Shown: one piece after another, positions 40,791 through 53,594 of the stretch
Layout of the letters: every line of letters begins with the position of its first letter
Numbering within the stretch: position 1 is the first letter of the stretch
Assembly: GCF_963675165.1 (NCBI RefSeq)
Contig: NC_087388.1
Span: forward strand, 5,461,047-5,525,046
Direction: 5' to 3'
DNA from: Halichondria panicea
Taxonomy: Eukaryota; Porifera; Demospongiae; Suberitida; Halichondriidae
Length of the DNA stretch: 64,000 nt
Position numbers and translations under genes: made by a program
Notes under the pieces: generated by a model
Databases searched by the model: none
What the model was told of the DNA's origin: nothing
Seen by the model: only the letters and a program-made list of their open reading frames with translations

Positions 40791-42789
40791 ACAGCTGATG
40801 GTGTAGGTTGCAGCGATTCCCCTGCAGAGTGGCCGGTAGTGATGGAGAAGAGCTGTGATACTCTATTCAACTGTTTCATGACCACCATTAAAGAGGGCCT
40901 GAGGGCAGGGGGAGGGATCAGTGATGTCCTCAGGAAACCATCTAGTCAGGTAAGGGAGGGGGAGGGGCAATGTCATCCAGTTGCAGGGAATTATTAGTTT
41001 ACAGCAATTTCGGCTTAAAAACTTTTAATAGTTTGTATTCGTATGTAATGCTCAGGGGGGGGTGGGGCACAGGGCACAGGTATACATGCCACATGCCTTG
41101 CCCAGCATTAAACAAATCTACTTAAAAAGGCAAACTCCTTACTGCCTAGTGATTATTTGTTTATCATTCTTCCTCTTTTGCGCCACATTCTCTCCAGGAC
41201 CGTCTGTATCACCTGCGGACAGCCTTTGACCTCACCTTCTTTTTCATCGTCATAGTGATTATCATCCAGAACCTCATCTTTGGCGTCATCATCGACACCT
41301 TTGCTGCCCTCAGGGCTGAGAAGGACCACAAGGAAGAGGTGCTCAAGAACACATGCTTCATCTGTGGTAAGGGGTCATTTAATATACTAGCGCTTCGTGT
41401 TCCGTTATAATATTATAATGCCTGTGTGATAAATGATAAAATGGGTACAGGATGTTCATAAGTGAACAATGCCTGATTGCTGTAACTCAGCCTTGATTGT
41501 TTCCTGCTTGTGGATGTGTATATACCCTTTCCTGTACTATTGGAACCTACTGCACACACACTTACCCACCTAGCTCCCACACACCTTCCCCACCCCCACA
41601 TGCACAGGTCTCCCGCGAGGTGCCTTTGAGAACAAAGACGTGACGTTCCACAAACACATTATTCAGGAGCACAACGTTTGGCACTACCTCTACTTTATAG
41701 TGCACCTCAAGACTAAAGACACCACTGAGTTCACTGGACCAGAGAGCTACGTATTCAAGATGATACAGCCTTCATTCAACGTAAGTCATAAATTAAGTTA
41801 GGAGATATTGACCTCTATGATTACCTCGACCTTGAGACAAGGAAATGATGAATCATCTAGTCATAAGTTGGCTTCTGTTGCTCTTAGATCATCAATGCTG
41901 AATATGCTGATGGGAGTGATGCTAGGCCAGGCTCCTCTTCACAAGGAAAAGCTCCGGACTTGGAATGGTTTCCACGATTGCGATGTATGTCGCTACTAAA
42001 TCCTGAAGAGGTTGAACAGGAGCAGTACGAAATGAGAGACCTTCAACTGCAGTTACTCGAGACCAACATGCTCGTCAAGAGCCTGTCAGTCCAGCTCAAC
42101 GACCTTAAAGAGCGGGTGAGTGGCATGTGTGAATATTACACGGAAATTTAGTTGGGTATAATATAGATGCATATGCAATAACTTAGTAAAAAGCGAAACA
42201 AAAAAAAGAAGGAAACCCATCCATCATGGCTTGCATTGTCAGCATAATTATATGAACCATATACATGTAAGACTGAAGTATTTGTTGTAACTATGTTGTT
42301 TAAAAGTTCATTATTAAACTCCTGATGGTATAAAATTGCCATTTGAGGAAAAGGTAACCTTATGCGGCTGTGCACAACTTGTGTATAGAATCCACTCAAT
42401 GCCACCTAGGTGGTTGCCATCAGGCTTCACAAGAGTCCTTAATAAAGTCTTACCTTGCATCACAAGTATTCGGAAAATAACGTGACTTCCTGCATGCTTG
42501 GTATAATTGCCATCTTAGTGGCTGGAGCAGTCACTTGCCTATATAGAGGCAGCAATGAGTTGATCACGCATTTCACGTTATTTTATTAATATTTTGATGT
42601 AAGGTAAGGATGCATACCTTTATTATGGACTCTTGGCATTCACTCATGCAACATTTTTGCTTCTTTACATTTCTTTTTTTACAGATGATAGCTCAGCGAA
42701 AGATGCAACAACACAGAACGCTGCAAGACCGGTTACCAGGCAACGCTCCACAACACGTTCGAATGTCATCTTATCCAATGGGACCCTAG

Positions 42790-43171
42790 TGATCATTCTT
42801 CTTATTTGTCCAATTTGATTTTGATTTCGTATAATTATTGTGATGAACTTGGTAGATTAACAACTGCTTTGTTTCATTACATTTTCTCCACTAGGAATTC
42901 ATATTATTATTCATTAGTGTATTTTTACTATGTCTTGTACAATCTATTGTAACAATGTTGTCTATCAATTACTGTCATTTAATTTAATTTGTTGCATCTC
43001 TGAAAATCAATGCAGTGCGGTGTCAATTGCATATTGCACTGTGGTCAGTTCTGTACCGTTTAGAGGGAAATTTTTACTCTCTAGGATCTGAAGGGCGGGG
43101 GAGGCTGCGCATGTTTGCGTATGCTCCCATCCTTCTATGGTGTTATACATAGTAGATTTTATGGCTCTAGC
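42790..43171. other. Short spacer between ITPR-psi2 and RTK-4
   Basis: No gene seen. Homologous to the beginning of the RTK-2 upstream spacer, but without its MITEs and composite element. Confidence 0.6.
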
Positions 43172-43186
43172 TTCATTAATATTCAA
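43172..43186 (+). promoter_or_regulatory. Conserved class B 5' motif
   Basis: TTCATTAATATTCAA two bases before the RTK-4 ATG, shared with RTK-2. Confidence 0.4.
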
Positions 43187-43188
43187 GA

Positions 43189-46100
43189 ATGGCTATGTTA
43201 GTAACTCTCTTTGCCTTGTTTCTGCTGCAAGGAGCAGCTCATTCTCAACCATTCTCCTTCCAAGACTCTACCAATCTCCCAGGACTGCAAGTGGACTCCA
43301 CTGGAAGAACATTCCTTGCTGCAGACAACTACCTGTATAGACTGAATGCTCAGCTAATACAAGAGGAGAGAGTTGATCTAGGAGCTACTGTTATCAATAG
43401 AGGACTGGCCCTGAGCTCTACTGGGATGTTGGTGGTGTGTTTAGAGGATCTCTCTTGCTCTGTCTACAATGCAAGCAACCTCAGTGCTGGTCCTATCAAG
43501 AGTGTCAATAATGCTATAGCCTCAGCAGATCCTGACTTTGGACCAGCTGTCTTTACGTCAGGAGACACTTTCTACACTGGAGCATCGACTGGTGCAGGAT
43601 TAGGAGAGAGAATGGTACTGCAACAATTTGGAGAGGGGTTCAATAGATCGTCCGCCAACAATCCATTAAGCGCACGCAATGAACTGGTTTTTGAGATTAG
43701 TGAATTTTCACGACAATTCTACGGAGGATTTGTGAGTGGTAACTTTACCTACTATGTTGTCTCTGACTACCTACCTAGAATTGATCGAGCTATAAGACTA
43801 TTACGTGTTTGCAACATGCCTGATTGTGGAGGTCCAAGTACCTGTGGAGTGACTGCTTTGTATGAACTGGGGTTCGATTGTGGAGAACGAACAATTGGTG
43901 CAGTTACTCGTGTGTGTGGAGTGTCATTAGTGGAGGTATTCAGTGGGATATCTGGACCCACTGCTGTGGTAACTATTTGTACACCTGGCTTCACTATTAG
44001 AAACTCTCTTTGTCTGGTCAATATCACTGCTGTAAATGAAGCCATGGACACTAAATATGACTCTTGTATTGTGTCACGCACTGTTGGAGAAGAAATTGAT
44101 TTAGCATGGATAAGATCCCCAGATAACTGCAATTCCATTACTCAGGTTTGTAACTTTGCAGTGTTATTGGCATTGATCACGCGTTTCAGACAGGACCCAA
44201 TATATGTTACTTTCCGAATGCACGTGATGCTAGGCTTCGTTCTGTACTCTCTCTCTCTTTTAGTTATTGCCCAGCACGAGTGCAACATAACTTGTTGCCC
44301 AGTGAGTGGGCAGATCAAAGCAATCCAGTGCTCTGTATAGTTACATCACTACCATAGCAACCATATAATATTGCACTGCATTATAATTATTATGGCATAA
44401 TGCACTGGGATTATAATTATGCACTTGCACTGTGTGTAAATGTAGTAGATTTTGAGAAAGAAATCTACTTTTGGGACTTATACCCCACCATCCCATTAGT
44501 TGCATGTGGGAACAAAACCTAAGAATTTACTATGAAATTCAACAAAACTTTCAAATTCCACTCAAAACACATGTCTTATTAGGGAAAAAATTGACTTATC
44601 AGAAGAATTTGACGTCATTGGGCAACAACTAATACACAATGCCCGAGGGCATTATGTCATCCAGTGCAATATAATTATGGCATGTTGCACGAGGGTGCCT
44701 GCCCAATGATGTTAAACTCTTTTGATTGGTCAAGTTTTTCCTTATAAATTGTAATAAAAACATGTGTTTTTTAGTGAAGTAAATTCTTAGGTTTCTTCCC
44801 ATGCACAACTAGTTGAAAAAGTAGTAGTCGGAGGGGTGGGGCATAAGTCCCAAAAGCAGATTTCTTTCATGAAATCTGAATTTACACACAGTGTAAATGT
44901 CATGCATATATATAATTCCAGTGCAATATGCCATAATTATAATGGTTTCTATGGTAGTAATGCAACATGCCATAAATAAGCCCTGGGTTGCTTTGATCTG
45001 CCCATTCACTGGGCAACAAGGACTCTTGCATGCTATTAATAACAAATCACAATTCGATCATTCTCTAGCTGGTAATTGGGGACACATGTGACACATCCAC
45101 TCCCATCGGTATTCGCATCGCTAACAATATAGCACCACTTCGTATTGACTTTGGAGGTACTGTTCCCACCGCCTCAATAGCTGTGAAGGTAGAGCAGTTT
45201 TCCTTTGTGTTTGTGGCAAGTGATGATATGAGGATAAGAGGAGTAAGTGGTTGAGTCAACTATGTACATGTAATGAGTAGTTGCATCCTGCATGTCCACA
45301 GTACGATGTCAGTGGTACATCGACCCTGAGCACTGATAGCTCATTCTACAATCAGCCAGTGACCTCTGATGTATATCATTTGTCATGGCAGGAGGGACTG
45401 AACTACATCACAGCAGCCACTAATAACTCCGTGAGTTAATGCTTGCATGTTCTACCCTATCCAGTATCCTCACCCTCTCTGTACTAGGTGTTCCAAGTAC
45501 CCATAGAGGAGTGTTCCCAGCGTAGAGACTGTACCAGTTGTACCAATGACCTTAACCCACTGTGTGGATGGTGTGTGGTAGAGAATAAGTGCTCTCGTCA
45601 GACGCAGTGTCAGAACTCCGGTCTCTCCAGTCAATGGACACAGGACAATGCCAACTGTTTTACTGCTGCTACTGTGGAGCCTATGCAACTTGTCCTCGAC
45701 CAAGCAATTTTTCCTACAGTGGTAAAAATCATGTATAGTTGTGTTTGATAGCATTCAGTGACTCCTACAGCTCACAGTGACCCTGACCTCCCCCGGTCTG
45801 CCTGACCTCCTGCCTGGAGAGAGCTTCTCCTGTCATTTGGCCGACAGTGAAGGACGTTTCTCACCCATCATAGTATCAGCTGTTGAGGTCACCTCAGGAA
45901 TAGTGTTCCGTTGTGATATTCAAGGACTGGTACCTGACTATCCTGGAGTGACTGCAACCATCAACCTGGGCTTTCAGAGCTCTCTGTTCAATGTGCCATT
46001 TGACATTACCAACCAAGCACTCACAATCTACAAGTGCTCAGCAGGAGAAAGGTATTACACATATCAGGAACTTCCCATATTCAAAACACCCTAATAAGTA

Positions 46101-49100
46101 CATGATCAACTCCCCCTTGAAGGAAATTTATACAAATCATTTATGTTTCCTAATAGAAATTGTGGGTTATAGCTGCTTAAAACTGGCTTTCTTTAGCTGT
46201 AAGGATTGCCTCGGGCCCAACAGTCCATGTGGATGGTGTAACCTCAACAAGCAGTGCAGTGGAATATCAGCTCCTTGCAGGAATGCATCTCACTTCCTAC
46301 AGGTGAGCTCAGTGACGTGTGATGACCTGTATATAAGTCCATCTGTACAGGTGTCTGCAGGCAACGACTTCACTGCCGAGTGCCCCTTGTTGGACACTCC
46401 CCCTTCTGGTGGGTACATTCTTCCAGTAAGGGTGGCCCAGGACCTCCGACTAACTACCAGGAACCTTATCACCTCCGTAAGTCACATGACTTCCGTATCT
46501 CATTTTTATGGCTTCCCTCTTCATTAGACGGATGGCTTCGAGTACTTGTGTGTTGTGAATGGAGTTAGCCTGACAGCTCAGTACGAGAACGAAAACTCCA
46601 TTCTGTGTACAGTGGGCAGTGGACAAGTGAGTGGGGATAATAATGTTCTTATAGTGTATGCCTAGTTGTGTTTACTATCTCATCCCTAAGTACTTATCTT
46701 GGTCACTGGAATATCACATATAAGTATTTTCAACACAAGACAATACAATTGCTTGCCTTAAATAGTGATGATATTGTATGCAGCTCACACTACCTGCTGG
46801 TGTTGGCAGTTCCACCGTAGATGTCAAGGTGATGTGGTCAGGGAATGGCATCAACCACCTACTGAGCAGTATCATGCAACAGACCAATGGTATACATACG
46901 CAGCTATATATAGTAATTACACACATTGACACATGCAGCCTCTGTTAATAAAAGCTCCGCGTACGCTGATGCCTCGGTATAGAGGCATCACGTGCAACTT
47001 TTTCCGCCTCTTTTCTCCCTCTTATATACAGCTACGTACTAATAGCTAGCATTATTACAGAGCTACCTACTAGGTAGTATGGCTAAGTTATATCAACAGA
47101 TTATCCACTAGTCTGAAGAGACTGCAATGGCCTTCAAAGTAAGCAAAAATTAATCTAGCTATAACTCGACGAAGCTTATTTTGCAAATCCACAAATAGAA
47201 ATGTTATATACTATAGTGAGCAGTTGTAGCTAGCAGCCTAGACAGACAGACACACACACACACATGCACTACTCGCTTGGGCATGCGACAACTGAAACAT
47301 AATTATTATGCTTACCCCACCTCCCCCTATACACACAAAGTGACGCTGTATGATTGTCGTGATTTGGGCAGTGGATGTTCAGAGTGCCTTGCGTCCACAT
47401 TGGGGTCAGAGTTCACATGTGGGTGGTGTGCGATTAGAGAAAGCTGTGAGGTATTACAAGAATGCACCAATGATGTTTTCATTACTGAGGGGAGAAATTG
47501 TCCTACCCCTTTCATCAACTCAATCTTTCCAGAATCTGGTAATCATTACAACCTGTATATTGTATGTATAATGATGTGTCATACACACCACTCCACCCAT
47601 AGGACCAGTTGAGGGTGGTACTGCAATCACTGTGAAGGGGACTGACCTTGGGGTGACCTTTGCCGACATTCTGAACGCCACCCTTACATTAGGAGGTGTG
47701 GCCTGCACTCCCATCAACACTGACTATATACCAGGGAGGCAGTTTATGTGTGTCACCAACAATTTTGGAAGTACAGGCAGCAATATCTTCACTATGGTCC
47801 TCTATGGCAATAGAGACGTCAATGTAAACGCTGCTCCTTTCATTACATTGAATTCCTTTGTTAGTAGCGTCAAACCGACCTTTGGACCCGTGGCAGGGGG
47901 TACCAAACTGACTGTGGGGGGTAAAGAGTTAGGAACTGGTAACCTTGAGAACACTAGAGTCACTATAGAAATCAATGGAGGGCCAACCTATCCCTGCAGC
48001 ATGATGTAAGTGGCTATAATTATTAAATAACATGCAGTAGACAATGTTTAAACCTTTCCGTGCAGATCAGTCTTTTCTCAAGAGATTGAATGTACCACTA
48101 CGGCAGCAAACCTCATCTCCGATGCAGAGGTGGTGGTCAATATTGATAATGCTAGACTGAATTTCGGAGTGGTGTTCAGTTACCGTAACAATCCCAATGT
48201 AACTACCGTGTTTCCTAGCAACACCATTCCCAGTGGAGGCATCACACTGACCTTTACTGGACTAGACATGAACGTGGTACAACAGCCTGTGTTGGAGGTG
48301 TATAGAGGAGCGGGGTCTCCTCTGGTGAGCCAGCAATAATGTTTGTACATGATGTACTTACTCTCTCCCCCTATTACAGAGAAGCTACTGCATTGTTGTG
48401 AACAGTACCGCAATCACATGCTCTACTCCTAGTCTAGGGACGACCTCACTGACCCCATTGAACTATTCCCTGTTGTTTGATGATGCCCCACCCACTACAC
48501 AAGCACATCTCCCCATCACCGTCCAATCAGATCCCTTCAATTTTACACTAGAGGGTTCTCAAGAGGTCACCAGTGGCACAGTGACCCTCATACGCATTGT
48601 GGTACGTCCTATAGCTAGTATACTGACGCTATATATACTGTTACCGTGTTGTGTATCCAGGGTGATAATCTCGACTCAGTGGAGACCAGTGAGATACGAG
48701 TGACCGTGGGAGGGGAGGAGTGTGTCAAGATACCCTCCAATAGTAGAGGTAGTGACATCATCTGCACTGTCCCCTTGGAGCCGCCAGGAGGGCAGGAACT
48801 AGCCATCATAAATGTGAGTAACTATCTAAAAATAACTGTTTGTCACTGTCTCCTTCAGGTGACCATTGGGAGCAACATATCTCAAGTATTGGACCGTCAA
48901 CTGACTTATCCGTTGCCTGAGGTAATGGGTGAGCCAACAGTTCTTCTGGAGATAATCATTCCAGTTATTGTCTTTATCTTTGTATTGGTCGTGTGTTTAC
49001 TGATGATTGTGATTGTCTGCTTATATCTGAACTCAAGGAGAAAGTCCACGTCGATTGCTATGCACCAACAAATGGTGGAGCTTGTGGCTACTACTGGGTA

Positions 49101-51911
49101 AGTAACGCTATATAATTATATACCTACTTATGTCGCTTTTACGGTTGTATTAGGAAAACTCCGGAGGTAGTGGATGGAAATAATGCACTCGTTAGTAAGT
49201 TAGTACATGTGTATAACTCTAATTAGTTATTCAATAACCTACAGAATCAGAGCTCGATGAAATTGCCAAGTCCATCCCAGACTCATTCAAAATACCAGCC
49301 TCCATATTGAAGCTCTCCAGTACTGCAATAGGACAAGGTAAAGAAAGATGTGCATTTCACTTAATTAATGGGCTGACACTATACAGGTGAATTTGGCGTT
49401 GTGTACAAGGGAGTTCTGACAGACTGGAACAAAGTACCTATGCAGGGGGTAGCCGTGAAGACATTAAAAGGTGACATCAATTGAAAATGTTTACCTTACA
49501 TGTACATGTTACTGTATATAGGTTATATCGACCACTCGTTTTTCTGGTTCTCATGCTAGGTTTTTTTGCTACCTCCTACATAAAAAGTACAATTTCTGGC
49601 CAATAGCTAACAATACAACACAGTCAACCAACGTTGCATTTCTGATGAGCCATGCAGTTAATCATTGTTATACTCTATATGCATGCAGGTCTGTTCTCGT
49701 TGTCGGATGTTCAGAGCATGGTGTGTGAGGTGAACAAGATGCAGGACTTTGACCATCCTCACGTCATGTCCCTGATTGGGGTGTGTCTCGATGCTGGCCC
49801 CGGGATTGCCATAGTGATGCCATATATGGCCAACGGGAGCCTTTTCGACTACCTCAAGAAAGAAAGGGATAATCTGGAGCTGGACGATGACTGTGAGATT
49901 GATCAGGTGTGTGTGTGTGTATTTTAGCAATTTTAATTAGCACTATTATATATAAATACACCGGCCCCAATTGCAAGGCATAACTACTTGAGTGTAGAAA
50001 ATAATTTGTATGCATGCGTATATATAGGGATAGTACGGAGTGGTTTCAATAACATTGAAGATTAGAGCACCATGCACCAAATGATTTTGATCATGCAGCG
50101 TTGTCCTTTTTATTCTCTGTATAGATTCTGGCAGTGAGGAAACTGCTACTAAAAATGTGCCATCAGATAGCACTGGGAATGGCCTACTTGGCCGAGCAGA
50201 AGTTTGTCCATCGAGACCTTGCAGCCAGAAACTGCATGTGAGTGACTATGTGTAGTGAGAGACGTCAGTGTTAACAATAATCACATGTAAAGCTACAAAG
50301 ATAATTACTGATTCATTGCGACGAATCTAACGTTACTATTATCGTAGCAGTATCACAAATCAACAACTCATCCAACTCTTCAGGAAAATTGATTTACGTG
50401 CATTGTTAGCGTGGTTTCATCTTGTACATTCCTATAGGCTGGACTCGGGAGGGGGTATCAGGGTGGGGGACTTTGGTCTGGCTGAGGACGTCTATGCTAG
50501 CGGCTACTTCAGACAGAACGATCGAGCCAATGTGAAGGTGCCCTACAAATGGATGGCCTTGGAGAGTCTCAACGATGCCATCTTCACAGAGAAAACTGAT
50601 GTGGTCAGTCAGTGCATGGTAGACTAATAAGCACTCCAGGAAATTGTGAAATTTTCTGTGCATTTATTGGTATTGTAGGTATAGACCTCCTGCATGTGGT
50701 GCTCAATTAATTACAAAGTTTACGACCAAATACGAGTGGACAAACATTTATAGCAAGACATATGCTCATTCAGTGGTCGTACGGTGTGACTGTGTGGGAG
50801 GTTTTCAATGGAGGACGGACTCCCTACCCTGCCGTGGACCCACTGTCCCTCATCCAGCTGCTGGGAGAGGGGAGGAGACTAGAGAGACCTCTCACTGCAG
50901 CCTGTGCCACCGAGATGTGAGTGTATATACTCTTTGAGTTGTAGCATGCAGTAATTTGAGTACTGCATCACTGTGTGCAACTTTCCCCCCCCCTCCTAGC
51001 TCGGAGTTGGCTGTAATTGAAGCGGGGGAAAGTTGTCAATACCATTTTAGTGTTGCATGCTCTCTTGTGGTTCCACACATTTGTTCTAACCGAGGCTACT
51101 GTATATGCATTACCTCCTCACCCAGTTCTGTGGTGATGCGCAAGTGTTGGAGGGAGGACCCAGAGGAGAGGCCAACCTTCTTACAACTGTCCTCCATTGT
51201 GGAGAGGCTACTGGCATCCATCTCTGGCTACACTGAGCTTGGAATGGTGCTAGTGGACACCAGTAAAGCGGAGGAGGAGCTCAGTAAGTGTATGGACTTA
51301 AATTTGTTAGCCATGCAGCTTTTATTTTGTTTGCCGTAGGCTATAATTATTGTATGTATACAGTAGAACCTCGATTATCCGGACACCTTGGTTCCCGAGG
51401 CAGGCCGGATAACTGAATATACGAATAGATAAACCACGCCTTGATCCACCTACTTTATTGATAAACAACAGTGCCACCTGGTTGTCTGCGCATGTGCAGA
51501 AGATAAACAGACTTGTCTCCATAGTAACAGCTGCAATGCGCATGTGCATTTCAGGGACAAGCCCATTTCTGAATTATTATATCTGATTAAAAACAAACTT
51601 CCAAGCCGGATAATGGAGGTTCCGGATAATGGAGGGCCGGATAATGGAGGTTCTGTTCTACTGTATTTTGAAAGGAAGTGTATACCTTCTTGCATCCATG
51701 GCCATAGGAGTCTTTGTATAATTTGCAGACTTTCATTATTATAACTCGAGGCTTGTACGTCAGAAATGTCAAATTTCTTAATACCACTGCAGAATATGAC
51801 TATGTCCCCAGGCCCACGGAAGCCTCTCATCGCTATGGCAACTTTCCATTAAGTGACCCTCTAACAACTGACAACAGTGCGTACGGCCTCAGGGAAGAGA
51901 TAACTACATGA
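43189..51911 (+). CDS. RTK-4: class B sema/PSI/IPT receptor tyrosine kinase, intact
   Basis: Exons: 43189-44145, 45069-45242, 45302-45430, 45488-45721, 45771-46051, 46197-46302, 46351-46476, 46528-46626, 46784-46889, 47341-47538, 47603-48005, 48066-48324, 48380-48601, 48661-48813, 48859-49097, 49154-49194, 49245-49337, 49387-49470, 49689-49906, 50125-50237, 50438-50603, 50774-50916, 51126-51283, 51793-51911. Total 4821 bp, 1606 aa. Same domain order as RTK-2, with kinase motifs [20 protein letters not shown] and DFG. From exon 12 to the end it is almost identical to RTK-2 (tail [19 protein letters not shown]), while the sema exon differs. Intron 1 holds a 730-bp foldback insertion, and intron 23 a pogo-like MITE shared with RTK-2. 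Confidence 0.92.
44291..45020. repeat. 730-bp foldback insertion in RTK-4 intron 1
   Basis: CTTGTTGCCCAGTGAGTGGG at the left end recurs inverted (CCCATTCACTGGGCAACAAG) at the right. Arms of roughly 200 bp include inverted GGGACTTATACCCC and GTAGATTTTGAGAAAG segments. It is absent from RTK-2 intron 1. Confidence 0.75.
49907..49920 (+). repeat. (GT)7 at RTK-4 exon 19 donor
   Basis: Seven GT units begin at the donor; it is the shortest of the class B set. Confidence 0.85.
51361..51663. mobile_element. 303-bp pogo/Tigger-like MITE in RTK-4 intron 23
   Basis: Same length, TA target and intron position as 21933-22235, differing by few bases, so it was inherited by duplication. Confidence 0.82.
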
Positions 51912-52120
51912 CTTGGACTATATTTAAAATACAGCCGAACTACGATGTTTGCATTATGTAATACAATTGCATTGAGCTTTGTTTTTACTAATTAGATTTA
52001 GTTAAGTATTGACTTACATTCAGCTGCTGCATGCTTATACATAATTATAATGACCACTTGTATATTACTTAGTGCATGGCATTTATAATTAGAATACTGT
52101 CTTTTTCTTATAGTGCCATG
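51912..52120. other. 3' flank of RTK-4
   Basis: No gene. It aligns with 788-980 downstream of the class B relic up to the insertion site at 52120. Confidence 0.6.
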
Positions 52121-53046
52121 ACTCAGGGGAGTACACAGGGTGGTGCTTAGGGTGCTCCAGCACCCCCATCCAGGCTCTGGTGCTCCAGCACCCGGTACCC
52201 TATCCAGACTCAGAGAAGCTCAAGTAGATAGTTCAACCATCACTGGCTGGCTAGAAGGAAGCTACACTTACTGCAGCTATCTACAGCTTAATAGTGATAG
52301 TTACAATAACTTTAATCTAGCTAGCTAGCCTAAAAAACTTACTTTTCTTCGATCGTTACTGGGATATCCATGGGAACTAATAAAGAGTGGGGAGGGGCTC
52401 AATAATAAGGCTAGGCAGCAGGAAGTGGTTTGCTGTATCAAACACTTGAGCTTGCCTCACAACATGCAGCACAACAAGGTTCTTGGATCCAGGTACATGA
52501 GGTACATGAATGTATAGTATAATTATATAATTAAGCCTACATGTATGTACAATAAATTATAATAATAATCAATGTTTGCAATGTAAACTACAAAGTCTCT
52601 TTTCCTCAACATCAAGGTACGTACTGGTGGTCATACTTTGTACGCTGCCTGTCACCTCCTGGTAAGCTGATCAATCTTTTAGTGGCCTGAAAAGAAAAGA
52701 ATCAAGACTGTCGTCAGATCAAGCAAAGGAACAAACGTTTATCATCACTTAACTTCTACATTTACACAGAGACTAGGCATGATTGCATTGACATTTGACA
52801 TACCTTAAGAAGAGTTGGCTAGAGTTTGCCATCCCAGGTGAATTGAGCTTCTGGTCGTAAACATTCTTGACTTGCTGATGGCACTGTAAAATACTGTCAG
52901 TACTGTGGCCGGCTGTGCACCATCTAGAAAACAGTGGGCGTTGCCGACAAAAGGGGCGTGACCCCGGAGTGGGCGTGGTCTAAATTTTGCGGCGCGTTTC
53001 ACGCGCAATGAGCACCCCCATTTACTGAATCCTAGGATCGCCCCTG
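52121..53046. mobile_element. 926-bp insertion with CAGGGG/CCCCTG ends
   Basis: CATG flanks both sides (52117-52120 and 53047-53050), and the uninterrupted site TAGTGCCATGTACCC exists at 971-985. The left interior has repeated GTGCTCCAGCACCC and the right end reads GATCGCCCCTG. No transposase found; superfamily unknown. Confidence 0.7.
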
Positions 53047-53050
53047 CATG

Positions 53051-53594
53051 TACCCTAGCCAACTTCATAATTTAATTATATCTCACGGCAGTTCACCTGA
53101 AATTTCAGATAACCTTTTTGTAAGTGTTGAATGACTCCAAAGAAGATGTAGCGAATGGACACTCGTATTTCATTCCGTGTATGCATGGACAACTTGCTTA
53201 AAATAATTTTGTTATACTGATTGATACAGAGTAGCGTAAGTGACAATCACATTCCCGACGATTGATGATTGCTCATTTATATACATTTCCTGCATGAGAT
53301 TCAATGAATGCGTAAGCTAGCTATCATCAGCCCCTTATTCTAAGCTAGCTCCTCCCCCAAAATTACTTTGGAGGTGTGTGCCCTGAGTCACACCCATTGT
53401 ATACCAGGGTGTGGTCTAGTTACATTGCATTGCAAAATTAGGTACAGTAACATGTACCAATGCAAAAACTTGAAGTAGATCTAGATCTAGTTCAAGATAT
53501 ATTGCACTGTCAGCAATGAATCATTATAACCTCATGGCCTAGTAATCAAAACCATGTGATGATAATCTACTTTCAGTTTGCTTGGCATAATAAC
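53051..53594. other. Class A upstream spacer before RTK-5
   Basis: No gene. Homologous to about 985-1350 upstream of RTK-1. Confidence 0.6.

Larger units (their letters stand above)
38059..42789 (+). pseudogene. ITPR: ITPR-psi2: truncated inositol trisphosphate receptor, channel half
   Basis: Exons: 38059-38141, 38705-38832, 39138-39322, 39562-39783, 40171-40369, 40795-40949, 41198-41366, 41608-41780, 41888-42115, 42685-42789. They cover the end of the regulatory region (KVNDFFKRTNKLHKEME), transmembrane helices, HEFFYW, LNV-like MNVINSVLRN, the pore loop, S6, [29 protein letters not shown] and the C-terminal coiled coil. The IP3-binding half is missing. One base is lost at about 38746 (a W codon reads TG), shifting the frame, and the tryptophan in EMEWQ of family members is cysteine. 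All later exons are open with matching phases. The first exon abuts a broken RTK exon. Probably a pseudogene, though exons from 39138 on could still be translated if transcribed. Confidence 0.85.

Noticed and set aside
38059-42789. Full-length ITPR gene
   Set aside because: The IP3-binding and most regulatory exons are absent; upstream sequence is RTK-derived.
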